A stretch of DNA of 64,000 bases from Fimbriimonadaceae bacterium (GCA_019638675.1 JAHBTE010000001.1:1768605-1832604), one strand, 5' to 3'; positions 27,260 to 40,227 are shown, counted from the stretch's first letter. The notes: generated by a model from the letters alone, not told the origin. Made by a program: numbers and translations.

Positions 27260-27429
27260 TCATGTGCGGTTGCCGAGTGAAAGTTAGGGTCTGTTGTCCC
27301 GAATAGTAGTCCCGGGCAGCAGATATTGTTTTTGAACCTAGTTTTGGTGAAAATGCGGGTTTGTTGTACGATTTAGGGGAGGGAACCTATGGCAGTGGTC
27401 CCGGTTTTCCGAAAAGTTCCTGGGGGTCC

Positions 27430-27458
27430 TTGACTCCTGAGGGAGCCACTGGTATTAT
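27430..27458 (+). promoter_or_regulatory. rRNA promoter
   Basis: TTGACT at 27430-27435, a 17-base spacer, TATTAT at 27453-27458: near-consensus for the housekeeping sigma factor, about 40 nt before the 23S processing stem. The 27260-27429 stretch before it holds no gene that I can see. Confidence 0.8.
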
Positions 27459-27496
27459 TCCTCTTCGCCGCTGAACGAAAGTAACGCGGTGGCCGA

Positions 27497-27577
27497 TTGG
27501 CCAAAGAGCATTTTGAAAGCCTAATAGCGGTTTGTGGACTGCGCGTAAAAGACACCGGAAGCTACTCTCAAGAGAAG

Positions 27578-27588
<11 letters not shown>
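27497..27588 (+). repeat. 5' arm of the 23S processing stem
   Basis: Complementary to 30476-30566 past the 3' end of 23S: for example TTTGTGGACTGC, CGTAAAAGA and TTTGAAAGCCTAAT recur as reverse complements in the same order. The pair forms a helix of about 75-85 bp enclosing the 23S gene, the substrate shape for RNase III. Confidence 0.88.
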
Positions 27589-30475
<2,887 letters not shown>

Positions 30476-30485
<10 letters not shown>

Positions 30486-30566
30486 TTAAGCTTCGAGCAG
30501 CGTCCGGTGATCTTTTACGGGCAGTCCACAAACAGTAATTAGGCTTTCAAAGTGTTTTTAGCCAAC
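30476..30566 (+). repeat. 3' arm of the 23S processing stem
   Basis: Reverse complement of 27497-27588 with only a few mismatches and bulges. Lies between 23S and 5S; cutting within the duplex would free pre-23S from the 5S part of the transcript. Confidence 0.88.
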
Positions 30567-30590
30567 ATCGGTAAAAACACATTGCGAGTT

Positions 30591-30708
<118 letters not shown>

Positions 30709-30717
30709 TACATTTTT

Positions 30718-30742
30718 AAAACCCCACTTCGGTGGGGTTTCT
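30718..30742 (+). terminator. Terminator of the 23S-5S operon
   Basis: AAACCCCAC (30718-30726), loop TTCG, GTGGGGTTT, then CTTATTT. Confidence 0.9.
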
Positions 30743-30847
30743 TATTTGGCTCTTGTTAAAAGTAGAGTGGATGCACCACAATAGCTTTATTCGGTGAATT
30801 AGTCTAGCTTTAAGACTTGAGCAGCGATTTTGTTGAGAGGAATAAGC

Positions 30848-31654
30848 ATGAACGCAATACATAACATTGGCTTGGGAGTATTTGCTACGGTACTCATGAC
30901 TAGCCAAGCGCAAGCGACAATTATTAGTGAAGATAATGCTGGCAATACACAATACAATACTGGCTGGAGTAGTGGAAGGAATGGCGGCTCAGGGTTTGAA
31001 CCTTGGACCGTGAATGACTTTTCTCAAGTATTAGCTTTTACAGGTAGTTCGTCAGTAAATGGTGGAGGAAGTCTGCCAACTATCGATACAAATGGTCGTA
31101 GCTGGGCTCTTTCAGCATTTGGAAATGTAAGCACTTCTGCTACTCGTGTAATTAACGTGCTTCCATTTAGTAATGTCACGCGAATGAGCTTTGATTTTGA
31201 TGCAGGGCTAGTTGATTCGGGTACTTTCAATGGGCTTGACAATCAGGTGAGCTTTGGTATCAATATGTTGAGCGGATCTGCGATAGGGGTTGCAAGGCGA
31301 AACGGTCAGTCAAATTTCGAGTTCTATTTGGGAGGTGGAAGCCGTCAATTCTTTACAAGTTCACTTGCATTAAATGAAGGAGCGATGCATGTAGATGTAA
31401 TTCGATTAACTCCACAGAACTACAGGGTTCAACTTCTAAATATGGCGACCGGAGGCACGGACTTTCGTGATTTTGATTTAGGCAGCACTCAGGTACTTCA
31501 CCACTTCAGCTTTTTAAACAACAATGCTGGTTCAGGAGCAAACCACTTTTCCTACATCAATAACTTAGAGGTAGACGCAGTCCCAGAACCCGTGACGCTG
31601 ACGGTTCTAGGTGGTGGACTCCTGATTCTGATTCGAAAGCGGTCAAGCAAGTGA
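30848..31654 (+). CDS. PEP-CTERM sorted extracellular protein
   Basis: 268 residues from ATG 30848 with GAGAGGA upstream (a longer frame from 30830 is unneeded). Signal peptide NIGLGVFATVLMTSQAQA, Ser/Gly/Asn-rich beta-type body of ~210 residues, and a C-terminal PEP-CTERM signal: VPEPVTLTVLGGGLLILI then RKRSSK. Exosortase would cleave at this tail and release or anchor the protein; no exosortase gene is in the window. Body function unknown. Confidence 0.88.
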   Translation: MNAIHNIGLGVFATVLMTSQAQATIISEDNAGNTQYNTGWSSGRNGGSGFEPWTVNDFSQVLAFTGSSSVNGGGSLPTIDTNGRSWALSAFGNVSTSATRVINVLPFSNVTRMSFDFDAGLVDSGTFNGLDNQVSFGINMLSGSAIGVARRNGQSNFEFYLGGGSRQFFTSSLALNEGAMHVDVIRLTPQNYRVQLLNMATGGTDFRDFDLGSTQVLHHFSFLNNNAGSGANHFSYINNLEVDAVPEPVTLTVLGGGLLILIRKRSSK

Positions 31655-31656
31655 GG

Positions 31657-31694
31657 TGAACCACTCTTTTTACATAAAGTAAAAGGAGTGGTTC
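31657..31694. terminator. Bidirectional hairpin terminator
   Basis: TGAACCACTC...GAGTGGTTCA with inner TTTTTAC/GTAAAAG pairing. Lies between the convergent PEP-CTERM and BON genes; no long T-run on the plus strand, so strength is uncertain. Confidence 0.6.
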
Positions 31695-31704
31695 AAAACA
31701 ATAT

Positions 31705-32031
31705 TTAGGGCTCAACTCTGAGGTCGTCGATGACTTTATCGACTCCTCGAGTATCGCGGGTAATTTCCAGAACTAATGCTTTCTCCTTTTTGGTCTTTAC
31801 ATGACCGCCAATCTTGACCGTGCCGCCTTCGGCTTCTACATGTAAACCGCTCATATCCACGCTCTTACGGAGCCCAAGGGCAGTATTCACCTTTGCGGCT
31901 ACACTTGCATTTGCGGCTGAGCGACCGGCTGATTCGGCTAATTTGCCTGCATCCTGAGTCAGATCTTTGGCATCGGTCGGATTGCACCCGACGATGAACA
32001 AGGCAAGGGCACAAAAAAAGATCGGTTTCAC
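31705..32031 (-). CDS. BON-domain lipoprotein
   Basis: 108 residues. Lipoprotein signal MKPIFFCALALFIVGC with a good lipobox (IVGC). The mature C-terminus is a BON domain (AKVNTALGLRK, LHVEAEGGTVKIGGHVKTKK, VDKVIDDLRVEP), as in OsmY-like periplasmic proteins that associate with membranes. Downstream of the serine hydrolase by 37 nt, probably the same transcript. Confidence 0.85.
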   Translation of the reverse strand: MKPIFFCALALFIVGCNPTDAKDLTQDAGKLAESAGRSAANASVAAKVNTALGLRKSVDMSGLHVEAEGGTVKIGGHVKTKKEKALVLEITRDTRGVDKVIDDLRVEP

Positions 32032-32068
32032 GTTATTTAAGACGCAAAACCGATCCGATGCGTTGAGA

Positions 32069-33424
32069 CTACAAAGGACTGATGCCTACAGTAAAGACTT
32101 TGCCTTCTGTATCTACTGTGAACGAAGCCAAGTAAAGCCGTTCGCCGACTTTTACTCGTAAGCGAATGATTTTATCGGGATCAGCTGGTTCAGAACCCAT
32201 AAAGGCATCATATTCTGCCGTCGCAAATGGAGCATAACCGCCGACCTGCATTTGTCCGCGAGGGCGGGCAAGTCGCATCTGCATTTCTTCGCTCATCATA
32301 GGGTCATCAATCTTACGAGCGGCTAGGCTCTTGATTACTCCGATCAGCTTTTCCGAGAACTCCTTATCTGGGTCAGTCTCTGGTTCATATTTTTTTGGAT
32401 TGAGTTCTGGGTAAAGAACCCGAGCCAAGCCAAGTGCTACTGAATCCCCAGTCATTTGGTACGCATTTCCCAAAAGAGTGATCGTGGTTTTTTTGCTTGG
32501 AATGTACGTCACACTTCCTGCATAGCCGACGCTATTGCCGCCGTGGCTCCAAATTTCGACTCCATTTACCTTGCGGATAAACAATCCGAGGCCATAACCA
32601 GATTTTCTTCCCTTAGGGAGCGCCATAGGCGTGGTCATGAGCTTCATGCTTTCTGCATTGAGGAGCTTGCCGCCAAACAAAGCATGGCTGAACTTACTTA
32701 AATCACTCACGGTAGTGAAGTGACCGCCCGAACCCTTGTCAGGAGAATCCCCGGCTGGCCCGATAGGTTGAACTTCTTGTGTGATCCAGTATCCAGTTGG
32801 TTTGCGGGCATCATCTTTACTGGTGAGTAAAGGCCCGGTTTCAGTCATTTTGGCCGGCGTGAACACGCTTGATTTCAGCAAGTCATCGAACTTCTTGCCC
32901 GAAGCAGATTCATCGATCACCTTCAGCATGAAGAAGTTTGAGTTACTGTACTGAAACTCGCTTCCTGGTTTAAAATCGAGCGGCTTATCTGACATCACTT
33001 CGTACCAGGTCTTCATATCAAATGAATCAATTAGCCCAATGCGAGGATAAAGCACATATTCGGGCAAACCAGATGTGTGTGAAAGCAGGTTTTGAACAGT
33101 TGCTGACTTCCATTCTTCTGGAACTTGCTTGACGTATTTGCCTAAAGTATCGGTGAGCTTGAGCTTGCCTTGTTCTACTAATTTCAAGGTGACCACGGTT
33201 GTGAACATCTTGCCGATGGAGCCGCTGTCAAAAATCATGTCGGCCGTGATTGCGTTTTTCTTTTCAATATCGGCGATACCCTTGGTGAGGACAGTGATAT
33301 CGCCATCAACATCGTATTGAACGGCTATCCCGGGAATACGGGATTGTTTGAGGAAATCCTCGAAGTAGGTATTGACCGCTGGTGAAGGATCAGCGAGTGC
33401 AACCGCTAATAATGAAATGACCAT
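32069..33424 (-). CDS. Serine hydrolase of the beta-lactamase/class C family
   Basis: 451 residues, N-terminal signal (MVISLLAVALA). SxxK nucleophile in DSGSIGKMFTT, YxN in YSNSNFFML, and the third motif HGGNSVGYAG, the pattern of class C/DD-peptidase-like esterases. A ~110-residue C-terminal extension follows. Could trim peptidoglycan peptides or act as an esterase; antibiotic resistance is not implied. TAGAAT 6 nt before the ATG. Confidence 0.88.
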   Translation of the reverse strand: MVISLLAVALADPSPAVNTYFEDFLKQSRIPGIAVQYDVDGDITVLTKGIADIEKKNAITADMIFDSGSIGKMFTTVVTLKLVEQGKLKLTDTLGKYVKQVPEEWKSATVQNLLSHTSGLPEYVLYPRIGLIDSFDMKTWYEVMSDKPLDFKPGSEFQYSNSNFFMLKVIDESASGKKFDDLLKSSVFTPAKMTETGPLLTSKDDARKPTGYWITQEVQPIGPAGDSPDKGSGGHFTTVSDLSKFSHALFGGKLLNAESMKLMTTPMALPKGRKSGYGLGLFIRKVNGVEIWSHGGNSVGYAGSVTYIPSKKTTITLLGNAYQMTGDSVALGLARVLYPELNPKKYEPETDPDKEFSEKLIGVIKSLAARKIDDPMMSEEMQMRLARPRGQMQVGGYAPFATAEYDAFMGSEPADPDKIIRLRVKVGERLYLASFTVDTEGKVFTVGISPL

Positions 33425-33525
33425 TGCACAATTCTATACGATTGTGCATTTGCAAATCGTTCCTGCGTCCAAACTCGTTGAGAATAGTCCCGCGATAGTG
33501 CTACCAATATTTAGAATACTGAGCT

Positions 33526-34002
33526 ATGGCTTTGCAGGTGGGCGAGTTTGCGCCGGATTTTACGTTGCTCACGATGGGGAAGCGTGGGTTAGAAGAAGTG
33601 CGTTTGCACGACCATATCGGCAGAGAACCTGTCTTGCTGCTCTTTGTCCCTGGAGCCTTTACAGGAGTCTGCACGGCTCAACTGTGCAGTGACTCAGGCG
33701 GATTGGAAGAATTTGAAGACGCTGGCGCGGCAGTATACGGAATCAGTGTGGATTCCGCGTTTGCACAAGCTGGATGGGCAAAATCTGCTGGAATCAAAAT
33801 CCCGCTTCTCAGTGATTTCAAGCACGAGGTCGTTCGGGCATACGACGTAGTCCTCGAAGACTTCGCTGGGCTAGGGCCGAGCAGTTTACGCGCTGCGTTT
33901 GTGATTGATCCAGAAGGTGTGATTCGGTATAGCGAAGTCACCGCTCAGTTGCGGGATGTTCCGGATCGGGATGCAATTTTGGCTTGTCTTCGTAGTTTGT
34001 GA
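33526..34002 (+). CDS. Peroxiredoxin (AhpC/TSA family)
   Basis: 158 residues. Active-site loop FVPGAFTGVCTAQLC with the peroxidatic Cys in TxxC; a second Cys four residues on. SVDSAFAQAGWAKSAG and AFVIDPEGVIRYSEV complete the fold. Reduces hydroperoxides using thiols; most like the AhpE/BCP branch. TAGAAT 8 nt before ATG. Gene stands just before the methionine synthase piece, no functional link evident. Confidence 0.9.
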   Translation: MALQVGEFAPDFTLLTMGKRGLEEVRLHDHIGREPVLLLFVPGAFTGVCTAQLCSDSGGLEEFEDAGAAVYGISVDSAFAQAGWAKSAGIKIPLLSDFKHEVVRAYDVVLEDFAGLGPSSLRAAFVIDPEGVIRYSEVTAQLRDVPDRDAILACLRSL

Positions 34003-34057
34003 GCTTCCCGGGGTATTGGACTGGAGACTGTCATAATTTCAGTTCGCGACCACTGAA

Positions 34058-35725
34058 ATGCCCGACGAAAGAGAAGTAATTTACGACCCGCTGATTGAAT
34101 TGATGGCGCGGTTTGAAAACGTGAAAGCAGTGGATACCAGCGTCGATCCATTTGCTGACCTCTCGGCCGAAGATCGCCTCAAAAAGCATATCATTGAGGG
34201 CATTAAGAAGAGCCTCGAAGCTCATCTGGACGATGCACTGAAAACGTACGAGCCGCTCGCGATCATCAACGACATCCTCCTTGACGGGATGAAAACCGTC
34301 GGAGAGTTGTTCGGCGCGGGAAAAATGCAGTTGCCGTTCGTTCTACAGTCGGCCGAGGTGATGAAGGCGGCGGTGCGGCACCTTGAACCGCTAATGGAAA
34401 AGGTCGAAGGCTCCGAAAGAGGATCAATCCTGCTCGCGACGGTTGCGGGCGATGTTCACGATATCGGCAAGAACTTGGTAGATATTATCCTGAGTAACAA
34501 CGGATATCGCGTTGTCAACATTGGTATTAAGCAACCAATTAACAATATTCTGAGTGAAGCAGAAGCGAACAACTGCCAAGTGATTGGTTTGAGCGGCTTA
34601 CTTGTTAAGAGCACGCTGGTCATGCGTGATAACCTGCTGGAGATGAACGCGCGAGGTTTAGAACATTATCCGGTAATTTTGGGCGGTGCCGCATTAACTC
34701 GTGGATATGTTGAGGAAGATCTTCGCAGTATCTACAATGGGCGCGTGTATTATGCTCAAGATGCCTTTGAAGGTCTGCATTTAATGGGCGAATTATGTTC
34801 AGAAACTGCAGAAAACCCTGTGAAAGCGGAACCAAAAGCGCATGTGAGGGTATCCAGCCATCGTTTGCCCGACCGTGATCCAGAATTGTATGTTTTTGAT
34901 GGCACCAAGAGCGCAGTCGAACCATCTGAAATCGTGCCAGTTATTCCGTTTTACGGCGTAAAGAAACGCACAGACTTTGATATTTTTGAGATTTATCAAT
35001 ATATCAACCCTGTTGCATTATTCCGAGGTCAATGGCAGTATAAAAAACCAGATGATCTTACTAATCCTCAGTTCACGGCTTGGCTAGAAGAAAATGTTCG
35101 CCCGATTTTTGTTCGCAAACAACGCGAACTGGCCAACATCATGAAGCCAGCGGTGAAGTGGGGTTACTTTTACTGCCAAAGTGAAGGGAATGATCTCATC
35201 ATTCTGCAAGAGGACGCCAAGTCCGAGCGTTGCCGGTTCCAGTTTCCACGTCAACGCGATGGCAAGCGTCTGTGTCTCAGCGACTTTTTTAGAAGCACGG
35301 ATAGCGGGGAAGTTGATGTTGTTGGGTTTAGCATTGTCACGGTCGGCGGAGAAGTGAGCGAACACGAGCGCAAACAGTTCGCAGACGGAGATTTCCAGGA
35401 GTATCTATACACGCACGGTATGGGGGTTGAAACCGCCGAGGCTCTCGCCGAGTATTGGCACAAATCCATGCGACACGAAATGGGATTCGGCCACAACGAT
35501 CCCGAGGATAAGCGCCTGCTGTTTGCCGCGCGATATCAAGGCAGCCGGTATTCGTTCGGCTACCCCGCATGCCCCAATTTGGAAGACCAATCTATGCTTA
35601 TGGAACTGCTCCAGCCAGAGGATATTGGGATCAAATTGAGCGAGGAGTTCATGCTAGAACCGGAGCAAAGCACGTCCGCCATCATCGTCCACCACCCAGC
35701 GGCGAAATATTTCAACATCAAGTAG
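34058..35725 (+). CDS. metH: C-terminal half of cobalamin-dependent methionine synthase
   Basis: 555 residues. Cap helices ~30-115, B12-binding Rossmann domain ~120-250 with the DxHxxG motif in AGDVHDIGKNL, and AdoMet reactivation domain ~285-555 ending FGYPACPNLEDQ and HHPAAKYFNIK, as in full MetH. The homocysteine and methyltetrahydrofolate domains that fill the first ~650 residues of standard MetH are absent. An in-frame TAA lies about 10 codons upstream of the ATG, so this is a real gene start rather than a missed upstream portion. The other half would have to be encoded elsewhere. Remethylates homocysteine to methionine in combination with that half. Confidence 0.9.
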   Translation: MPDEREVIYDPLIELMARFENVKAVDTSVDPFADLSAEDRLKKHIIEGIKKSLEAHLDDALKTYEPLAIINDILLDGMKTVGELFGAGKMQLPFVLQSAEVMKAAVRHLEPLMEKVEGSERGSILLATVAGDVHDIGKNLVDIILSNNGYRVVNIGIKQPINNILSEAEANNCQVIGLSGLLVKSTLVMRDNLLEMNARGLEHYPVILGGAALTRGYVEEDLRSIYNGRVYYAQDAFEGLHLMGELCSETAENPVKAEPKAHVRVSSHRLPDRDPELYVFDGTKSAVEPSEIVPVIPFYGVKKRTDFDIFEIYQYINPVALFRGQWQYKKPDDLTNPQFTAWLEENVRPIFVRKQRELANIMKPAVKWGYFYCQSEGNDLIILQEDAKSERCRFQFPRQRDGKRLCLSDFFRSTDSGEVDVVGFSIVTVGGEVSEHERKQFADGDFQEYLYTHGMGVETAEALAEYWHKSMRHEMGFGHNDPEDKRLLFAARYQGSRYSFGYPACPNLEDQSMLMELLQPEDIGIKLSEEFMLEPEQSTSAIIVHHPAAKYFNIK

Positions 35726-35763
35726 CGCAACCTAGAAGCCTGATCAGATCGTCTCAGGTCTAA

Positions 35764-36714
35764 ATGGAATTCATTACTTTGGCCGCAGTTCTTGTCGGTT
35801 TGCAAAGCCAGCCGATGGTTGAGAAAAACTGTAAAGTATTTGATACAAAGGCCGGAACAACACTTGTTGCGCGAGCAAAAGGCGATGGTTTCGCATATAC
35901 GGACGGTAGTAAAGTGTTTTTAATTGATGAGAACGGGAAGCAAGAGCGTAGCTTGCCGCTAAAAGTTGGAAACGTTCCAATTGCAATCAATGAAAATGAA
36001 GAACTTTTCCAAGTTAGTCGGAAACCCGTTACAGATGAAAAAGAATCTGGACAATTTAAGTATTCCGAATTTAAAAGTATTGGAGGAACATTGGCCTTCG
36101 ATATGCGTAGTATTACATTATTTACTGATATCCATTGGAGTGTTCCTCTAGGAGGCTCTTTTGATGGTCTTGGAATCAACAAGGAGCAAAACCGGATCTT
36201 ATACATTGATAGCTCGGGCAATGTTCCGTTTTTGAAGGAATATCAACTAGTTGATTATGAGTGGAATCAAGTAGGTAAGCCGCAGGTTCCTTTAGTGTTA
36301 GATAAGGGAGGTAGAGGAGATGGTGTTGGATGGGCCATGCCGCAGAATCGCTTTAACGACGTTGTTTTCTTAAGCGAAAAATATGCGGCATTTTTGGGTG
36401 GTTTCGGTTTTACTGCAGGTGATGATTTGGTAGATAAGTTTGTTAGCGCATTGGTGAATTTTCCTGATTTCAGGATGGAACAGTCTCTCGGGAGAGGGGA
36501 GAGTTCAATGGTCTTATTTATTTTTGATATTAAGTATGGTGTTGGGTACGGGTACGGCTTGGTTACGAAGGATGGAAGCGGTGAACGCGGGAATTTGGGA
36601 TTTGGTCGGATGATGGTTTCCGGGTCGCAAAAGTTTTTGTATCTGAAAGGGGAAGATAAGGTGCTTCAGCTTCCGATTGGGCACGTTTTGAAGTCAGTTG
36701 GGTTTGGGGGCTAG
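35764..36714 (+). CDS. Secreted protein of unknown function (accessory)
   Basis: 316 residues with a hydrophobic start (MEFITLAAVLVGLQSQ). Beta-rich, many Gly-flanked strands, perhaps a propeller-like fold (GDGFAYTDGSKVFLIDENGK, NRILYIDSSGNV). No family recognised. Codon and base composition look more AT-rich than the flanking metH. Bounded by metH and a decayed copy of the metH end. Confidence 0.65.
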   Translation: MEFITLAAVLVGLQSQPMVEKNCKVFDTKAGTTLVARAKGDGFAYTDGSKVFLIDENGKQERSLPLKVGNVPIAINENEELFQVSRKPVTDEKESGQFKYSEFKSIGGTLAFDMRSITLFTDIHWSVPLGGSFDGLGINKEQNRILYIDSSGNVPFLKEYQLVDYEWNQVGKPQVPLVLDKGGRGDGVGWAMPQNRFNDVVFLSEKYAAFLGGFGFTAGDDLVDKFVSALVNFPDFRMEQSLGRGESSMVLFIFDIKYGVGYGYGLVTKDGSGERGNLGFGRMMVSGSQKFLYLKGEDKVLQLPIGHVLKSVGFGG

Positions 36715-36729
36715 GATTACTGATTACAA

Positions 36730-36766
36730 CCACCACCCAGTAGCGAAGTAATTCAATATCAAGTAA
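36730..36766 (+). repeat. Decayed copy of the metH 3' end
   Basis: 31 of 37 bases match the last 37 bases of metH (35689-35725): both begin CCACCACCCAG and end ATCAAGTA(A/G). In the copy the Tyr codon has become TAA. Flanking bases do not match. The rest of 36715-36836 is featureless. Confidence 0.75.
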
Positions 36767-36836
36767 AATGTTGCAGAGTCATTGACTGAGAACTTAAGTA
36801 AATTAGCTATGCATTGAATTAAACGGATTTAGAATA

Positions 36837-37259
36837 ATGAGTTTGTTTATTCTGTGGATTATCGCTACTTTCTTTTGGTCTGTACATCACTTTTTTATAT
36901 GTGCTGCTTTTGGAATGTTAATTGAAGAAAAGATAAAGGCGGGCAACACTCCGTTGCGTAATCCAATTTGGGGATTGATGCTTGTTTTTCCGGCCAGCTT
37001 GATCCTCGGATTTTGTTTCTATTTTGCATCAATTAGCTCAATTGCCGCTGCTTTTTGCGCACTACTTTTAGTGGGAGGGGCTTATATTGGAGTGCGTGAC
37101 TTCCTTAGATACGGAAAAGAATGGAGAAAATATAAGTACGGTTGGATTTTTTTCTCCATTTGCATATTGGGCTCGGTTGTTTTGAGTGGCTTATGCTTGA
37201 ATATGCTCGCCATTGAAGTGCGAGAATTAACAATGTCACGAGATCCAGGCAATATTTGA
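36837..37259 (+). CDS. Four-helix membrane protein, unknown
   Basis: 140 residues, four hydrophobic segments (ILWIIATFFWSVHHFFICAA, LMLVFPASLILGFCFYFASI, AFCALLLVGGAYIG, WIFFSICILGSVVLSGLCLN), AT-rich like the preceding gene. No family recognised. Confidence 0.65.
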   Translation: MSLFILWIIATFFWSVHHFFICAAFGMLIEEKIKAGNTPLRNPIWGLMLVFPASLILGFCFYFASISSIAAAFCALLLVGGAYIGVRDFLRYGKEWRKYKYGWIFFSICILGSVVLSGLCLNMLAIEVRELTMSRDPGNI

Positions 37260-37309
37260 ATCGGCGAATAGGTAAACCAGAATTTGTGGTGCATCGTATA
37301 ATCCAGCAT

Positions 37310-38563
37310 ATGACTCCCGATCAGCTGCAAGCAGATGTCGTCCGTAAGTACAGTGAATACATCAACCCGTACCTTGCGCGGCTGATGAACTTCGCCGGGT
37401 TTGGCGTGGAAATCCAAGCGGAAGGGTGCATCATGCGCGACCAGGAAGGCCGCGAGTATCTTGATTTTCTGGGTGGATACGGCGTGTTTTCGCTGGGGCA
37501 CAGAAATCCTAAAGTCGTCCAGGCGGTAAAGGATCAACTCGACCAAATGCCGCTGAGCGGGAAGACATTTTTCGGCTCTAAACAGGCTGATCTTGCGGAA
37601 AAGCTGGCGCAAATCACGCCGGATGGATTGCAGTATTGTTTCTTCAGCAACAGTGGAGCCGAAGCGGTCGAGGCCGCCCTCAAGTTCGCCAAAGGCACAA
37701 CCCGAAGAGCGAAGATCGTGAGCACAATCGGGGGTTTCCACGGCAAAACTTTGGGAACACTCGCCACCACCGGACGAGAAAAATATCAAAAGCCGTTTCT
37801 ACCTCTGATGCCAGGAGTTGAATTTGTCAAATACGGTGATGCGGCGGCGGCATGTGCGGCAATTGATGAAAACACGGCTTGCTTCATTGTCGAAACTCTG
37901 CAAGGCGAAGGCGGCATCCACGTTCCACCCGCTGGCTACCTCAAAGCGGTTCGCGAACGATGCACCGAAGTCTGCGCGCTTTTGATCGTGGATGAAGTCC
38001 AAACCGGGCTTGGTCGCACCGGCAAGATGTTCGGTTGCAACCATGAAGGCGTTTCGCCCGACATCATGACTCTGGCGAAGGCTCTCGGTGGCGGAGTGAT
38101 GCCGATTGGAGCGACGGTGTTCACTCAGCAAGTGTGCGACGCGATATTCAGCGAAAACCCTCTGGCACACACATCCACTTTTGGTGGGAACCCGCTTGCT
38201 TGTTCCGCAGCTCTCGCGGCAATCAAAGTTATTGAAGAAGAAGGATTAGTAGACCAATCCCGCATCAAAGGCGAGAAGATCATGAACGGCCTTAAGGCGA
38301 TTCAATCCAAGCATGACCTGATCGGTGAAGTGCGCGGACAGGGGCTGATGATTGGAGTCGAGTTCACGATGGATGAAGTCGGCGAACTCGTGATTGGTCA
38401 AATGGTGAAGCGGGGAATGGTAGCGGCGTACACGCTCAACAACCCGCGCGTTATCCGGCTCGAACCACCGCTGATCGTTTCAGATGCTCAGATCGACCAA
38501 GCCTTGCAGATTCTGGATGAAGCGGTCAGCGAAACTGCGGAACTCCTCGCGCAGTTTGCGTAG
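37310..38563 (+). CDS. Class III aminotransferase (putrescine/ornithine type)
   Basis: 417 residues. PLP-dependent fold type [33 protein letters not shown], and the PLP lysine in [13 protein letters not shown]. Resembles putrescine and ornithine aminotransferases ([13 protein letters not shown]). Start at ATG 37310 because TATAAT lies 7 nt upstream (leaderless type); an extension to TTG 37256 is unlikely. Probably polyamine or arginine catabolism; substrate not certain. Confidence 0.88.
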   Translation: MTPDQLQADVVRKYSEYINPYLARLMNFAGFGVEIQAEGCIMRDQEGREYLDFLGGYGVFSLGHRNPKVVQAVKDQLDQMPLSGKTFFGSKQADLAEKLAQITPDGLQYCFFSNSGAEAVEAALKFAKGTTRRAKIVSTIGGFHGKTLGTLATTGREKYQKPFLPLMPGVEFVKYGDAAAACAAIDENTACFIVETLQGEGGIHVPPAGYLKAVRERCTEVCALLIVDEVQTGLGRTGKMFGCNHEGVSPDIMTLAKALGGGVMPIGATVFTQQVCDAIFSENPLAHTSTFGGNPLACSAALAAIKVIEEEGLVDQSRIKGEKIMNGLKAIQSKHDLIGEVRGQGLMIGVEFTMDEVGELVIGQMVKRGMVAAYTLNNPRVIRLEPPLIVSDAQIDQALQILDEAVSETAELLAQFA

Positions 38564-38670
38564 CAGTACGTTCTTGTATCAAGGGTGATTGTGTCAACCC
38601 CACCCGGTTGACCCTCCCCAATCTTGTTGAGGGAAATCCTTAGTCGCTAGCTGATATGCTAGCGATTCCA

Positions 38671-40146
38671 TTAGTCGCTGGTCTGTGCGTACGGACTTGA
38701 GTAGTTGGGTGGCTCTTTGGTGATCCAAACGTCGTGAGGATGCGATTCGAGCAATCCTGCGTTGGTGATCTTCACAAACTCGGCGGTTTGGGCGAGTTCT
38801 TTTAGCGAGCCAGCTCCACAGTAACCCATACCAGACCGTAATCCGCCCACCAGTTGAGCGACAGTGTCACCGAGTGGACCCTTGAACGGTACGCGGCCTT
38901 CGACGCCTTCTGGCACCAGGGTTGCCCCTGCTTCCTTCACGGCGAAGTAGCGGTCAGATGAGCCTTGCTTCATTGCTCCCACACTGCCCATGCCACGGTA
39001 AACCTTGTATGCGCGGTTACGATAGATTTCCATTTCGCCTGGAGATTCTTCGCATCCCGCGAACATATTGCCCATCATGACCGTGCTGGCGCCAGCGGCG
39101 AGAGATTTCACCACGTCACCACTGCTACGGATTCCGCCATCCGCAATGGTCGGAAGGTTGAGTTTGTTTGCTTCTTCGGCACAGTCCATGACCGCGGTGA
39201 ATTGTGGAACCCCGACCCCAGCAACAACCCGCGTTGTGCAGATAGAACCAGCCCCAATTCCAAGGCGGAGAGCATCTGCGCCAACTGCATGGAGATCCTT
39301 CACTCCTTCCTTAGTGGCGACGTTTCCGGCGATCACCTTGAGATCAGGCAGTTTGTTCTTGAGCATCTTCACGCATTCGATAACGCCCTTGCTTTGACCA
39401 TGAGCGGCATCAATCACAATGAAGTCCACGCCAGCATCTTGCAGAGCTTTTGCCCGCTCGTAAGGTTCGCGGAGCGGCCCAATTGCGGCACCGCAGACTA
39501 AGCGGCCCTTGCTATCTTTTGTAGCAGATGGGTGGCGCTTGACCTTTTCGATGTCTTTGATCGTGATTAGACCTTTCAGGAATCCTTCAGCATCCACTAT
39601 CGGGAGCTTTTCGATCCGGTGCTCGGCCAAGAGCTTTTCAGCTTGATCAAGCGTTGTGCCTGGTTCGCCCGTGATCAAATCCTTCGTGGTCATGCGCTCG
39701 GAGATCAGGCGGTTGAAGTTAGATTCAAAACGAATGTCGCGGTTGGTGAGAATGCCAACCAGCTTTCCTGCGGCATCGGTAATTGGTACCCCACTAATAT
39801 GAAAATGCTCCATGAGGTCAACGGCCTCTTGGAGCAATTTGTCGGCGGTGAGCTGGATGGGATTAGTGATGACCCCGTGCTCAGAGCGTTTCACCCTATC
39901 CACCTGCCGGGCCTGCTCTTCAATCGGCATATTGCGGTGAATGACCCCTACGCCGCCTTCGCGGGCAATGGCGATTGCCAGTCTGGCTTCGGTGACTGTA
40001 TCCATTGGTGCGGAAACAATCGGAACATTTAACACAATCCCCGGCAAAAGCTCAGTGCTGGTGCTGACATCTTTGGGGAGGACTTCCGTGCGTTTGGGGA
40101 GAAGCAGCACGTCGTCGAAGCTAAGGCCTTCGCGGAAGATTGGCAT
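38671..40146 (-). CDS. guaB: IMP dehydrogenase
   Basis: 491 residues, full length. N-terminal catalytic barrel split by two CBS domains (~95-215; e.g. [20 protein letters not shown]). Catalytic Cys in [18 protein letters not shown], flap motif [10 protein letters not shown]. Converts IMP to XMP, the committed GMP step. ATG 40146 selected over 40155 since TAAATT is 7 nt before it. Divergent from gatB across 81 nt that carries both promoters. Confidence 0.96.
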   Translation of the reverse strand: MPIFREGLSFDDVLLLPKRTEVLPKDVSTSTELLPGIVLNVPIVSAPMDTVTEARLAIAIAREGGVGVIHRNMPIEEQARQVDRVKRSEHGVITNPIQLTADKLLQEAVDLMEHFHISGVPITDAAGKLVGILTNRDIRFESNFNRLISERMTTKDLITGEPGTTLDQAEKLLAEHRIEKLPIVDAEGFLKGLITIKDIEKVKRHPSATKDSKGRLVCGAAIGPLREPYERAKALQDAGVDFIVIDAAHGQSKGVIECVKMLKNKLPDLKVIAGNVATKEGVKDLHAVGADALRLGIGAGSICTTRVVAGVGVPQFTAVMDCAEEANKLNLPTIADGGIRSSGDVVKSLAAGASTVMMGNMFAGCEESPGEMEIYRNRAYKVYRGMGSVGAMKQGSSDRYFAVKEAGATLVPEGVEGRVPFKGPLGDTVAQLVGGLRSGMGYCGAGSLKELAQTAEFVKITNAGLLESHPHDVWITKEPPNYSSPYAQTSD

Positions 40147-40227
40147 AACGTGCAATTTAGTATGGCAGTAATAATCCGAGAGTCAGGGGTCTGGCAGGGG
40201 ACATTCGGCGGAGTACACTCAACACCA

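Noticed and set aside
32069-33424. Antibiotic-resistance beta-lactamase
   Set aside because: SxxK, YxN and HGG fit a general class C-like serine hydrolase with a long C-terminal extension; resistance cannot be inferred.
38645-38664. Hairpin CGCTAGC...GCTAGCG after guaB as terminator
   Set aside because: No T-run in either direction and the stem is short; left unassigned.
38965-39501. 178-codon plus-strand ORF
   Set aside because: Complement of guaB.
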